A stretch of 64,000 bases of DNA from Sphingomonas sp. Leaf357 (GTDB taxonomy: Bacteria > Pseudomonadota > Alphaproteobacteria > Sphingomonadales > Sphingomonadaceae): assembly GCF_001423845.1 (NCBI RefSeq), contig NZ_LMPM01000001.1, forward strand, positions 1,465,493-1,529,492. Direction: 5' to 3'. A model generated the notes under the pieces. The model worked only from the letters and a program-made list of their open reading frames with translations. It was not told the DNA's origin and did not search any database. Shown in pieces: positions 46,459-54,309 of the stretch. The position numbers were made by a program, and so were the translations under genes. The first letter of the stretch is position 1, and each line of letters begins with the position of its first letter.

Positions 46459-46558
46459 CACCTTCCTTCTTCCAAAAACCAAGCAGGGATGACGCGCGCC
46501 CAACCACCCGCTAGCCTCGGCTCCAAAGCCGCAAGGCGAATCAATCAGGAGAGTCCGA

Positions 46559-47416
46559 ATGTGCGACGAGCATACCGCCGAGGATAACGAGCATTACCTC
46601 TCCCGCCGTCAGTTCGGTGCCGCCGCCGGCGCCATGAGCCTGGCGATGATGCTGCCCAGCCCGGCCAACGCCGCCACCGTCAGCGGCAGCAACGTGTCGA
46701 TCAAGACGCCCGACGGCACCGCCGATTGCTGGTTCGTCGCCCCCACCACCGGCAGGCATCCCGCCGTGCTCGTCTGGCCCGACATCATGGGCCTGCGCCC
46801 CGCCTTCCAGCAGATGGGCAAGCGCCTCGCCGAATCCGGCTATGCCGTGCTCGTCGTCAACCAATTCTACCGCAGCACCAAGGCACCGTTCCTGAAACCC
46901 GGCGAGAGTTTCGACCAGCCCGAGATCCGCGCGAAGATCATGCCGTGGCGCACCCCGCTGACCACCGAGGCGACGACGCGCGACGCGCAGGCCTTCACCG
47001 ATTTCCTCGATCAGCAGAAGTCGGTCGATCGCCAGCGCGGCATGGCCAGCACCGGCTATTGCATGGGCGGCCCGATGACGATGATCACCGCCGCCCTGCG
47101 TCCCGATCGCATCCGCGCCGGTGCCTCGTTCCACGGCGGCGGCCTCGTGACCGACAAGCCGGACAGCCCGCATCGGATGGTCCCGAAGATGAAGGCGTCG
47201 TATCTGTTTGCGATCGCCGAGAATGACGATGCGCGCGCCCCCGACGACAAGGAACAGCTGCGCGAGGTGTTCAAGGAAGCGAAGCTGCCGGCCGAGATCG
47301 AGGTCTATGCCGGCACGATGCACGGCTGGTGCCCGCCCGACAGCAAGGTCTACAATGCCGCGCAGGCCGACAAGGCGTGGGGCCGCATGCTGGCGCTGTT
47401 CCAGAAATCCCTCTGA
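46559..47416 (+). CDS. Tat-exported dienelactone hydrolase family protein
   Basis: 285 residues. N-terminus HYLSRRQFGAAAGAMSLAMM carries a twin-arginine signal (S-R-R-x-F). The alpha/beta-hydrolase core has nucleophile Cys in STGYCMGGPMTM (GxCxG, as in dienelactone hydrolase), acid Asp probably in AIAENDDARAP, and His in AGTMHGWCPPDS. The family hydrolyses dienelactone-like esters; a folded, periplasmic form is implied. Preceded by AGGAGAG. Followed after 16 bases by a GST gene, likely an operon. Confidence 0.9.
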   Translation: MCDEHTAEDNEHYLSRRQFGAAAGAMSLAMMLPSPANAATVSGSNVSIKTPDGTADCWFVAPTTGRHPAVLVWPDIMGLRPAFQQMGKRLAESGYAVLVVNQFYRSTKAPFLKPGESFDQPEIRAKIMPWRTPLTTEATTRDAQAFTDFLDQQKSVDRQRGMASTGYCMGGPMTMITAALRPDRIRAGASFHGGGLVTDKPDSPHRMVPKMKASYLFAIAENDDARAPDDKEQLREVFKEAKLPAEIEVYAGTMHGWCPPDSKVYNAAQADKAWGRMLALFQKSL

Positions 47417-47432
47417 CCCGCAGGAGCGCGCA

Positions 47433-48068
47433 ATGACGCTGACATTGTACACCAACCCGATGTCGCGCGGCCGCATCGCGCGCTGGATGATCGAGGAAAC
47501 CGGCGCCGAATACGACACGGTGATCCTCGACTGGGGCAAGACCAAGTCGCAGGATTTCCTCGCCATCAATCCGATGGGCAAGGTGCCGACGATCGTCCAT
47601 GACGGCAAGGTGGTGACGGAAGGCGCGGCGATCTGCGCCTATTTGGCCGATGCGTTTCCGGAGGCCGGGCTCGCCCCGCCGACGGCCGATCGCGCCGATT
47701 ATTATCGCTGGCTGTTCTACGCCGCCGGGCCGATCGAACAGGCGGTGACCAACAGGTCGCTGGGCGTCGCGCCCGACGAGCGGCAGCAGATGATGGCCGG
47801 CTATGGCAATTACGATCTGGTCGTGAAGGTGCTGCAGGACACGATCGGCCAGCGCGATTACATCGCCGGCGACCGCTTCACCGCGGCGGACGTCTATTTC
47901 GGGTCACAGATCGCCTGGGGCACGCAATTCGGGTCGTTGCCGAAAAGCGATGTCTTCGACGCCTATGTCGCCCGCATTACCGCGCGCCCGGCCTACAAGC
48001 GCGCGGGCGAGATCGACGACGCGCTGATCGCGGCGGCGCAGGGGCAGGGGGCGGACGCGGACGCTTGA
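47433..48068 (+). CDS. Glutathione S-transferase
   Basis: 211 residues from ATG 47433 with AGGAG seven bases upstream. Thioredoxin-like N-domain (MTLTLYTNPMSRGRIARWMIEE, MGKVPTIVHDGKVVTEGAAI with the cis-Pro VP and the glutathione-binding TEGAAI) and helical C-domain (YIAGDRFTAADVYFGSQIAW). The Ser-containing NPMSRGR motif fits beta/theta-like bacterial GSTs. Conjugates glutathione to electrophiles or breaks down aromatic intermediates; substrate unknown. Confidence 0.92.
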   Translation: MTLTLYTNPMSRGRIARWMIEETGAEYDTVILDWGKTKSQDFLAINPMGKVPTIVHDGKVVTEGAAICAYLADAFPEAGLAPPTADRADYYRWLFYAAGPIEQAVTNRSLGVAPDERQQMMAGYGNYDLVVKVLQDTIGQRDYIAGDRFTAADVYFGSQIAWGTQFGSLPKSDVFDAYVARITARPAYKRAGEIDDALIAAAQGQGADADA

Positions 48069-48110
48069 GGGCAGTATTGTTGCTTAGAGCCAGATGACTT
48101 TACCTTGAAC

Positions 48111-48187
48111 CGTTCGTTTCGAGCGCAGTCGAGAAACGGGCCTTGAGCGCTGCGCCACGATTTCTCGACGACGCTCGAAACGAACGG
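48111..48187. repeat. Intergenic inverted repeat, family D (CGTTCGTTTCGAGCGCAGTC type)
   Basis: CGTTCGTTTCGAGCGCAGTC with TCGAGAAACGGG, mirrored by TTTCTCGACGACGCTCGAAACGAACGG in part. The only full copy in this window. Confidence 0.8.
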
Positions 48188-48232
48188 AGATGGAGCGATT
48201 CAAACCAAAATCATTCCGCTATAGTACCATCC

Positions 48233-48300
48233 CCGTTCGTGCTGAGCTTGTCGAAGCACATGCCCCGAACGCGCCCTTCGACAGGCTCAGGGCGAACGGG
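48233..48300. repeat. Intergenic palindromic repeat, family A
   Basis: CGTTCGTGCTGAGCTTGTCG and CCTTCGACAGGCTCAGGGCG, 40 bases apart; the two arms match the element at 1785-1885 closely. Confidence 0.85.
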
Positions 48301-48310
48301 GGAGGGGGGC

Positions 48311-48523
48311 TTATCCCCTGGAAAGCGCCGCCCGCCGCGCCGGCAAGTCCGCCATCACCGCCGCGCGCCATTCGGGCGTGCCCGAACTCCACGCCCCGAT
48401 CTCGTCGATCGTCCGCGCGCAGCCCAGGCAGAGGTCGCGCTCTTCGTCCAGTTCGCATACGTTCACGCACGGGCTGACGATCGCCACCACCGGCACGCGC
48501 TCGAAGCCATCGTCGTCGTCCAT
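48311..48523 (-). CDS. DUF1289 family Fe-S-like protein
   Basis: 70 residues: VSPCVNVCELDEERDLCLGC then ARTIDEIGAW, the DUF1289 pattern SPCxxxCxLDxxxxxCxGCxRTxDEI, with four Cys likely to bind a metal or cluster. Function unknown; widespread in proteobacteria. It starts 12 bases after rhlE and is probably cotranscribed. Confidence 0.92.
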   Translation of the reverse strand: MDDDDGFERVPVVAIVSPCVNVCELDEERDLCLGCARTIDEIGAWSSGTPEWRAAVMADLPARRAALSRG

Positions 48524-48534
48524 GCGGAAGACGA

Positions 48535-50073
48535 TCAGTCGACGGTCAGCTTGGCGTTCAGGAAGTTCGGCAGCGGGCCGTTCCAGCCGCCATCGTCCGG
48601 CGCATCCTGCTGCGGAATGCGGGCCGGGCGCGCCGGACGCTCGTCGCGCGGTGCGTCGCGCGTTTCGTTCCTCGCCGGGCGGCTATCGCGCGGCGGACGG
48701 GCCGCGCGATCTTCACGAGCGGGGCGCTCCTCGCGAGCCGGGCGATCCTCGCGCGGAGCACGTTCGGCACGGGCCGGCCGTTCCTCACGGGCAGGGCGCG
48801 CCTCACGCGGCGCACGCGCCTCGCGCGGTGCGTCTTCGGCCGGCGCGGCCGTCTCGACCGGTGCCGCCTTCGACACCGCGGGCTTGCGACCCCGGCGCGG
48901 TGCGCGTTCCTCGCGGGCTGCCGGGGCAGCGTCCGCCACGTCGTCCGCCGCCACGGCATCGCCGGCGCCGTAGCGCTCGATCTTCATGCCGGTCAGCTTC
49001 TCGATATTGTCGATATTCTCGGCATCGTCCGGCGTCACGAAGGTGAAGGCGATGCCCGTCGCGCCCGCGCGACCGGTGCGGCCGATGCGGTGGACGTAAT
49101 CGTCCGGATGCCACGGCGCGTCGAAGTTGAACACATGGCTCACGCCCTTGATGTCGATCCCGCGCGCGGCGACGTCGGAGGCGACCAGCAGGTTGATGTC
49201 GCCTTTCTTGAACCGTTCCAGTTCGGCGATGCGCTGCGATTGCTCCATGTCGCCATGGATCTCGCCCGAGGCGAAGCCGGCGCGTTGCAGCGCCTTGTTC
49301 AGGTCGCGCACCGTCGTCTTGCGGTTGGAGAAGATGATCCCGGTCTTGACCTGCTCTGCGCGCAGCAGCGCCATCAATTTGTCGCGCTTCTTGGCGGCGC
49401 TGACCTGCACGACCCACTGCTTGATGTTGACGTTCGCGGTCGCGGGGCGCGCGACCTCGATCGTCTTCGGATTGTTCAGGAACTTGTCGGCCAGCTTCTT
49501 GATCGGCGGCGGCATCGTCGCGGAGAACAACAGGGTCTGGCGGCTCTTGGGCAGCTTGGTGCAGATTTCCTCGATGTCGGGGATGAAGCCCATGTCGAGC
49601 ATCCGGTCCGCCTCGTCGATCACCAGCAGGTCGCAGCCGGTGAGCAGGATCTTGCCGCGCTGGAACAGGTCCATCAGCCGCCCCGGCGTCGCGATCAGCA
49701 CGTCGACGCCCTTTTCCAGCGCCTTCTGCTGGTCGCCCATCGATACGCCGCCGATCAGCAGCGCCATCGAAAGCTTGTGATACTTGCCGTATTTCTCGAA
49801 ATTCTCCGCCACCTGCGCGGCGAGTTCGCGCGTCGGCTCTAGGATCAACGACCGCGGCATGCGCGCGCGGCTGCGCCCTTCGCCCAGGATATCGATCATC
49901 GGCAGCACGAAGGCGGCGGTCTTGCCCGTGCCGGTCTGCGCGATGGCGACCAGATCCTTCATCATCAGCACGGACGGAATCGCGCTCGCCTGAATCGGCG
50001 TAGGCTCGGTATAGCCGGATTCGCCGATGGCTTTCAAAAGCTGGTCGGAAAGGCCGAGATCGGCAAAGGTCAT
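48535..50073 (-). CDS. rhlE: DEAD-box ATP-dependent RNA helicase (RhlE-like)
   Basis: 512 residues. Motifs: Q YTEPTPIQASAIP, I AQTGTGKTAAF, Ia PTRELAAQV, II VIDEADRMLDMGF, III LFSATMPPP, IV GIIFSNRKTTV, V ARGIDIKGVSHVFNFD, VI HRIGRTGRAG. The C-terminal 130 residues are disordered and Arg/Glu/Ala-rich with repeated RPAREER units, typical of RNA-binding tails. It unwinds RNA, aiding ribosome assembly or the RNase E degradosome (rne is elsewhere in this window). Confidence 0.95.
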   Translation of the reverse strand: MTFADLGLSDQLLKAIGESGYTEPTPIQASAIPSVLMMKDLVAIAQTGTGKTAAFVLPMIDILGEGRSRARMPRSLILEPTRELAAQVAENFEKYGKYHKLSMALLIGGVSMGDQQKALEKGVDVLIATPGRLMDLFQRGKILLTGCDLLVIDEADRMLDMGFIPDIEEICTKLPKSRQTLLFSATMPPPIKKLADKFLNNPKTIEVARPATANVNIKQWVVQVSAAKKRDKLMALLRAEQVKTGIIFSNRKTTVRDLNKALQRAGFASGEIHGDMEQSQRIAELERFKKGDINLLVASDVAARGIDIKGVSHVFNFDAPWHPDDYVHRIGRTGRAGATGIAFTFVTPDDAENIDNIEKLTGMKIERYGAGDAVAADDVADAAPAAREERAPRRGRKPAVSKAAPVETAAPAEDAPREARAPREARPAREERPARAERAPREDRPAREERPAREDRAARPPRDSRPARNETRDAPRDERPARPARIPQQDAPDDGGWNGPLPNFLNAKLTVD

Positions 50074-50180
50074 GCGGTGTCCGGAAATAAGGGCCTGGGC
50101 AACGCCGCCGGGCCAGCCGCCACGCGCTTGCGCAACCAGCCGGAAATGTCAAGTTTTACCCGTGATCGACGCGACGAACT

Positions 50181-50651
50181 TCAGCGTTTCGGTGTCAGCT
50201 TCTTGAATGACGCAATCATGCACGCCCGGCCCGATCGCGCCCGGATCACGTCGCGCTTGGCGCACATGCTGCCGTCGGGCGCGGGCTTCAGGTAGACGCC
50301 GGCATAGAAATCCAGCGCCGGGCAATCGTCGTCCAGCTTGGCGCGGAGCAATTGTCCGTCGATCAGCGCCAGATCCACGCTGTCCTTGCGCGCGACGCCC
50401 GATCCGGCGAGCGTATCGAGCGCGACGCAGCGCGGTCCCTTACGCTCTTCCATCGCCGGTCGCGCCGGGCGCGGCATCGGCATCGGCGCGCGGCTCATCG
50501 GCACCGGAATGCGGATCACGATGCGCTGCCGGATGGTCAGCTGGGCCAGGTGCAGGCCGTCCATGTCCTCCGCCGGCACGGTCTCGCCGGGCAATGCGGC
50601 ACCGGGCAGAGCGAGCAGCAGCAGCAGAGAGGGAAGGAGGGGATTCGGCAT
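50181..50651 (-). CDS. Secreted protein of unknown function (156 aa)
   Basis: Signal peptide MPNPLLPSLLLLLALPGAAL. A Met/Pro/Arg-rich linker (VPMSRAPMPMPRPARPAMEE) precedes a small C-terminal domain with four Cys (RCVALDTLAG, DDDCPALDFYAGVYLKPAPD, GSMCAKRDVIRARSGRACMI), which could form two disulphides. The protein is typical of short periplasmic sphingomonad proteins without a recognised family. Start preceded by GGTGGGA. Confidence 0.72.
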   Translation of the reverse strand: MPNPLLPSLLLLLALPGAALPGETVPAEDMDGLHLAQLTIRQRIVIRIPVPMSRAPMPMPRPARPAMEERKGPRCVALDTLAGSGVARKDSVDLALIDGQLLRAKLDDDCPALDFYAGVYLKPAPDGSMCAKRDVIRARSGRACMIASFKKLTPKR

Positions 50652-50959
50652 GAATGTCCCACCAATAGTCTATTTGCTTGAACCGTCGATGAATTGTGGC
50701 GACCGTCGCCACATTTCGGTGACACGCCATATGCGACCAAGCAACATGTATCGAGAACCTCTCCGGTCTCGAATAATGGTGCCGATACGGCCATTTACCG
50801 CGACATTTGATTGCGGCTTCGTCATGAACAGACCGTCGCTCCTGCTTACAGATCAAGTAATCGCATTCACGATAACGCCGCAATTCCACCGGTGGCACGA
50901 TGATTGCTAGCTTCTGTTCAGGCCTGCAGATCGCACGCTAGATATCAGAGGGGTTTGAT
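50652..50959. promoter_or_regulatory. Divergent promoter region before PEP-CTERM gene
   Basis: About 310 bases, lower in GC than the neighbours, with no supported gene. A 20-base element CGAGAACCTCTCCGGTCTCG near 50753 has dyad symmetry and could be an operator. The leader ends in GAGGGG before the PEP-CTERM start. Confidence 0.4.
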
Positions 50960-51547
50960 ATGAAGAATTTCGCACGATACGCGCTCGCCGCTACCGCTCT
51001 TGCCGCCGTGATGCCGGTCGCGCAGGCCAATGCCGCAACTCTGGTCGTCAACGTCGCCGGTGGTCAGGGCTTCGCCGCCTTTGGCGGGGCGGGCAACACC
51101 GTTCGCACCTACAATGTCGGCGCAGGCTCGACGATCACCGGCGTCAGCTACAGCGTCAACATCACCGCTCGCGGCACCAGCTGGCTGTCCGAGGCCACTT
51201 TGGCCTTCACCAATTCGCTTCTGTCCAACGGCGTGTTCCTGAGCCCGGGCGTTGGCGTCGATAATGCCGGCACCGCCAGCTATAGCGGCTCCGCCGATCT
51301 CGTCGCTCTCGGCCTCAGCTTCGCGGTTGGCGCGGACGGTCTCCTGCGGCTCGAATATTTCGACAGCTTCGTCGATGGCGAACTGCCGGATTCGATCTGG
51401 AACAACGGCACGGTGACGTTCACCTACTCGCCGGCGGCATCGGCCGTGCCCGAGCCCGCCACCTGGGCGATGATGATCGGCGGCTTCGGCATGGTCGGCG
51501 GCGCGCTGCGCAGCCGTCGCCGCAAGACCACGGTCAGCTTCGCCTGA
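50960..51547 (+). CDS. PEP-CTERM sorting-domain protein
   Basis: 195 residues. Signal peptide (MKNFARYALAATALAAVMPV AQA), a beta-rich body (GGQGFAAFGGAGNTVRTYNV, WLSEATLAFTNSLL) and the tail AVPEPATWAMMIGGFGMVGG ALRSRRRK. Exosortase substrate destined for the surface. Followed by a strong terminator at 51571. Unrelated in body sequence to the PEP-CTERM gene at 26061. Confidence 0.9.
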   Translation: MKNFARYALAATALAAVMPVAQANAATLVVNVAGGQGFAAFGGAGNTVRTYNVGAGSTITGVSYSVNITARGTSWLSEATLAFTNSLLSNGVFLSPGVGVDNAGTASYSGSADLVALGLSFAVGADGLLRLEYFDSFVDGELPDSIWNNGTVTFTYSPAASAVPEPATWAMMIGGFGMVGGALRSRRRKTTVSFA

Positions 51548-51570
51548 TCCGCTTGCCAGCGTGAGATGCG

Positions 51571-51603
51571 AAAGCCGTCGGCCGCGAGGCCGGCGGCTTT
51601 TTG
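51571..51603 (+). terminator. Terminator after PEP-CTERM gene
   Basis: AAAGCCGTCGGCC-GCGA-GGCCGGCGGCTTTTTG, a stable stem with a T-run, 25 bases after the stop. Confidence 0.88.
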
Positions 51604-51663
51604 CTGCGACGTCGCATGCTCGCACGGTGGCGACGTGTCGCCCGTCATGATACCGCGGCTGTC

Positions 51664-53136
51664 ATGACTCCCGCGCAATCCGCCCTGATCGAGGCCGTCC
51701 GCACCGCGCTCGGCCCCAAGGCCGTCATCACCGATCCCGCCGCGATCGATCCGTGGCTGCACGACTGGCGCGGGCGCTATCATGGCGCGACGCCGGCGAT
51801 CCTCGCGCCCGACGACACTTCCGGCGTCGCCACGATCGTCCGGCTCGCCGCCGAACACCGCGTCGCGCTCGTGCCGCAGGGCGGCAACACCTCGATGGTC
51901 GGGGGCGCGACTCCGCCGGCGGACGGCAGCGCGCTGATCCTGTCGCTGCGCCGCCTCGACCGCGTCCGCAGCCTGGATGCCGACGACAACCTCGCCATCG
52001 CGGAAGCCGGCGTGATCCTGTCCGACCTGCACGACGCCGCGCTGGCCGCCGGCCGGCGCTTTCCGCTGACTTTGGGGGCCAAGGGCAGCGCGACGATCGG
52101 CGGACTCAGCTCGACCAACGCCGGCGGCACCCAGGTCCTCCGCTTCGGCACGATGCGCGGGCTGATCGCCGGCGTCGAGGCGGTGCTGCCCGACGGCCTG
52201 GTCCATGACGGCCTGTCCGCGCTCAAGAAGGACAATCGCGGCTACGATCTCAACCAGTTGCTGATCGGCGCGGAGGGGACGTTGGGCGTGATCACCGCCG
52301 TCACGCTGCGCCTCGTGCCCGCGATCGCCGCGCGCGCCGTCGCCTGGATCGGCCTCGCCAGCCCGATCGACGCGCTGACCCTGCTGCGCCGGCTCGAAGC
52401 CCACACCCAGGCGATCGAGAGCTTCGAACTTCTGCCCGACGATTCGCTCGCCGCGGTCCTGCGCCACGTGCCCCAGACCCGTGCGCCGCTGGCCGGCGAT
52501 CACCCCTGGCATGTGCTGATCGAGGCCGTCGCCACCGATCGCCAGGCCGAGCCGCCCGCCACCCTGCTTGAACGCCTGCTCGCCCCCGCGCTCGAAACCG
52601 GGCTCATCGCCGACGCCACGATCGCCGCCAGCGAGGCGCAGGCCGAGGCGTTCTGGCGGATCCGCGATTCGATCTCCGAATCCGAACGCGCCACCGGGCC
52701 GGCCGCGCAGCACGACATCTCGGTGCCCGTCGCCGCCATGCCGCGGTTCATGATCGACGCGGCGGCCGCCTGCGACGCGCGCTTTCCCGGAACGCACGCC
52801 AGCGGCTTCGGGCATCTCGGCGACGGCAACGTGCATTTCCACGTCCGTGCCGCGCCCGGCACCGATCCGGCACACTGGTACGCGGAGCAGGCGCCGGTGG
52901 TGACGCGCTTCGTCCACGATCTCGTCGTCGCGGCGGGCGGGTCGATCTCGGCCGAACACGGTATCGGGCAGATGAAGCTGGCGGAACTCGAACGGCTGTC
53001 CGCGCCGGCCCGGCTCGCGGCGCTGCGCGCGATCAAGGCGGGCCTCGATCCGCACGGTTTGATGAACCCGGGCAAGCTCGTCGCCACCCCCTTCGCCCCG
53101 CTCGCCGCACTTGCGCCGGACGCCCCCAAGCCATAG
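51664..53136 (+). CDS. FAD-linked oxidase (D-2-hydroxyacid dehydrogenase type)
   Basis: 490 residues from ATG 51664. FAD_binding_4 domain with PQGGNTSMVGGATP and LGAKGSATIGGLSSTNAGGT, and FAD-oxidase C domain with HASGFGHLGDGNVHFHVRA and ISAEHGIGQMKLAELER. This is the layout of D-2-hydroxyglutarate or D-lactate dehydrogenases that pass electrons to the chain. HGFGHLGDGNxHxH metal site is intact. It follows the terminator and is likely transcribed on its own. Confidence 0.9.
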   Translation: MTPAQSALIEAVRTALGPKAVITDPAAIDPWLHDWRGRYHGATPAILAPDDTSGVATIVRLAAEHRVALVPQGGNTSMVGGATPPADGSALILSLRRLDRVRSLDADDNLAIAEAGVILSDLHDAALAAGRRFPLTLGAKGSATIGGLSSTNAGGTQVLRFGTMRGLIAGVEAVLPDGLVHDGLSALKKDNRGYDLNQLLIGAEGTLGVITAVTLRLVPAIAARAVAWIGLASPIDALTLLRRLEAHTQAIESFELLPDDSLAAVLRHVPQTRAPLAGDHPWHVLIEAVATDRQAEPPATLLERLLAPALETGLIADATIAASEAQAEAFWRIRDSISESERATGPAAQHDISVPVAAMPRFMIDAAAACDARFPGTHASGFGHLGDGNVHFHVRAAPGTDPAHWYAEQAPVVTRFVHDLVVAAGGSISAEHGIGQMKLAELERLSAPARLAALRAIKAGLDPHGLMNPGKLVATPFAPLAALAPDAPKP

Positions 53137-53201
53137 AGCCGAAGCCATTCGTCGCGGGGAGGGCCACGCGGCACGAAAAAGATGTCGAGTGGAGAATATC
53201 G

Positions 53202-53984
53202 ATGGCCAGCGCGCCGCAGCAGTCCCAGCTTCCGCTTTTCTACCAGGCGCTCGAGCCGCTTTCGTCCGAGGCGCACACCAATTTCAAGCTGCGCCCCGCC
53301 GACAAGGCGGCATTCGTCGTCGGCAACCATGCCATTCCGCTGACCGTCGATGAATTCACCCTGGTGCAGCGCACGATGCCGATCGTCTTCACCGTGGACG
53401 AAAACCCCGTGCCGATCGCGCTGATGGGCCTGAACGAGGGCGTCAACGTGTTCGTCGCCGACGACGGAAAGTTCGCGGACAATACCGGCTACGTGCCGGC
53501 CTATATCCGCCGCTATCCGTTCATGCTCGCCAAGCTCCATCCCGATGCGCAGGAATTGTCGCTGTGCTTCGATCCGACCACCGACATCATCGGTGCGTTC
53601 GAGGAAGGCGATCCCCTGTTCACCGACGGCAAGCCGAGCGAAATCACCACCAACATCCTCAAGTTCAACGAAACCTTCGAGGAAGCCGGTGCCCGCACCA
53701 ACAATTTCATGCAGGATCTCAAGGAACTGGGCCTGCTGATGGACGGCGAGGTCAGCATCCAGCCCGACGGCGCGGACCAGCCCTTCGTCTATCGCGGCTT
53801 CCAGATGGTCAACGAGGAAAAGCTCAACGACCTGCGCGGCGATCAGCTGCGCAAGATCCAGAAGAACGGCATGCTGCCGCTGCTCTATGCCCACCTCTTC
53901 TCGCTGTCGCTGATGCGCGAGATCTTCGGCATGCAGGTGTCGCAGGGCAAGATGCCGGTGCCCGAACTCCAGCTGCAATCCTGA
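53202..53984 (+). CDS. SapC family protein
   Basis: 260 residues. SapC family: PLFYQALEPLSSEAHTNFKL, PSYIRRYPF-type mid-region (VPAYIRRYPFMLAKLHPDAQ ELSLCFD) and the terminal KIQKNGMLPLLYAHLFSLSL. Originally named from a Campylobacter S-layer export locus, but in sphingomonads it usually stands near TonB-dependent receptors, as here. Actual role unknown, no signal peptide. Confidence 0.88.
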   Translation: MASAPQQSQLPLFYQALEPLSSEAHTNFKLRPADKAAFVVGNHAIPLTVDEFTLVQRTMPIVFTVDENPVPIALMGLNEGVNVFVADDGKFADNTGYVPAYIRRYPFMLAKLHPDAQELSLCFDPTTDIIGAFEEGDPLFTDGKPSEITTNILKFNETFEEAGARTNNFMQDLKELGLLMDGEVSIQPDGADQPFVYRGFQMVNEEKLNDLRGDQLRKIQKNGMLPLLYAHLFSLSLMREIFGMQVSQGKMPVPELQLQS

Positions 53985-54001
53985 TCCGCGCGCCCCAAGA
54001 G

Positions 54002-54093
54002 CCGTCATGCTGAACTTGTTTCAGCCTCCAGCGCGCCGCGACGGCTGTCCGCACGTGTGGGGAAATGGATCCTGACCTTCGTCAGGATGACGG
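54002..54093. repeat. Intergenic inverted repeat, family B
   Basis: CCGTCATGCTGAACTTGTTTCAGCC in part at the left and TGACCTTCGTCAGGATGACGG in part at the right; same family as 9221-9326. Confidence 0.75.
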
Positions 54094-54116
54094 TGCGGCG
54101 AGCGTGACGCTCTTTC

Positions 54117-54147
54117 AAAAGCCCCTCCCTTCAAGCGAGGGGCTTAA
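54117..54147. terminator. Terminator between sapC and TonB receptor genes
   Basis: AAAAGCCCCTCCCTTCAAGC GAGGGGCTTAAA: stem GCCCCTC/GAGGGGC with flanking A and TTAAA runs, usable from both strands. Confidence 0.6.
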
Positions 54148-54166
54148 AGCATGATGACGTCACCCG

Positions 54167-54266
54167 CCCGTTCGTGCTGAGCTTGTCGAAGCACCGTTTT
54201 TGGATCGACAAGCGACACGCTGGCGGCACGAAGTACGGTGCTTCGACAAGCTCAGCACGAGCGGAC
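54167..54266. repeat. Intergenic palindromic repeat, family A (long)
   Basis: CCCGTTCGTGCTGAGCTTGTCGAAGCACC in part, mirrored by GGTGCTTCGACAAGCTCAGC ACGAGCGG. The longest, best-matched arms of this family in the window. Confidence 0.85.
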
Positions 54267-54309
54267 GGGTTTTGAATCTAAAGTCATCCCGTTTGCCGCC
54301 CATCAACCG

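Noticed and set aside
46296..46514. Protein-coding frames on both strands of the palindrome
   Set aside because: The peptides on the two strands mirror each other because of the symmetry; no RBS and unnatural composition.
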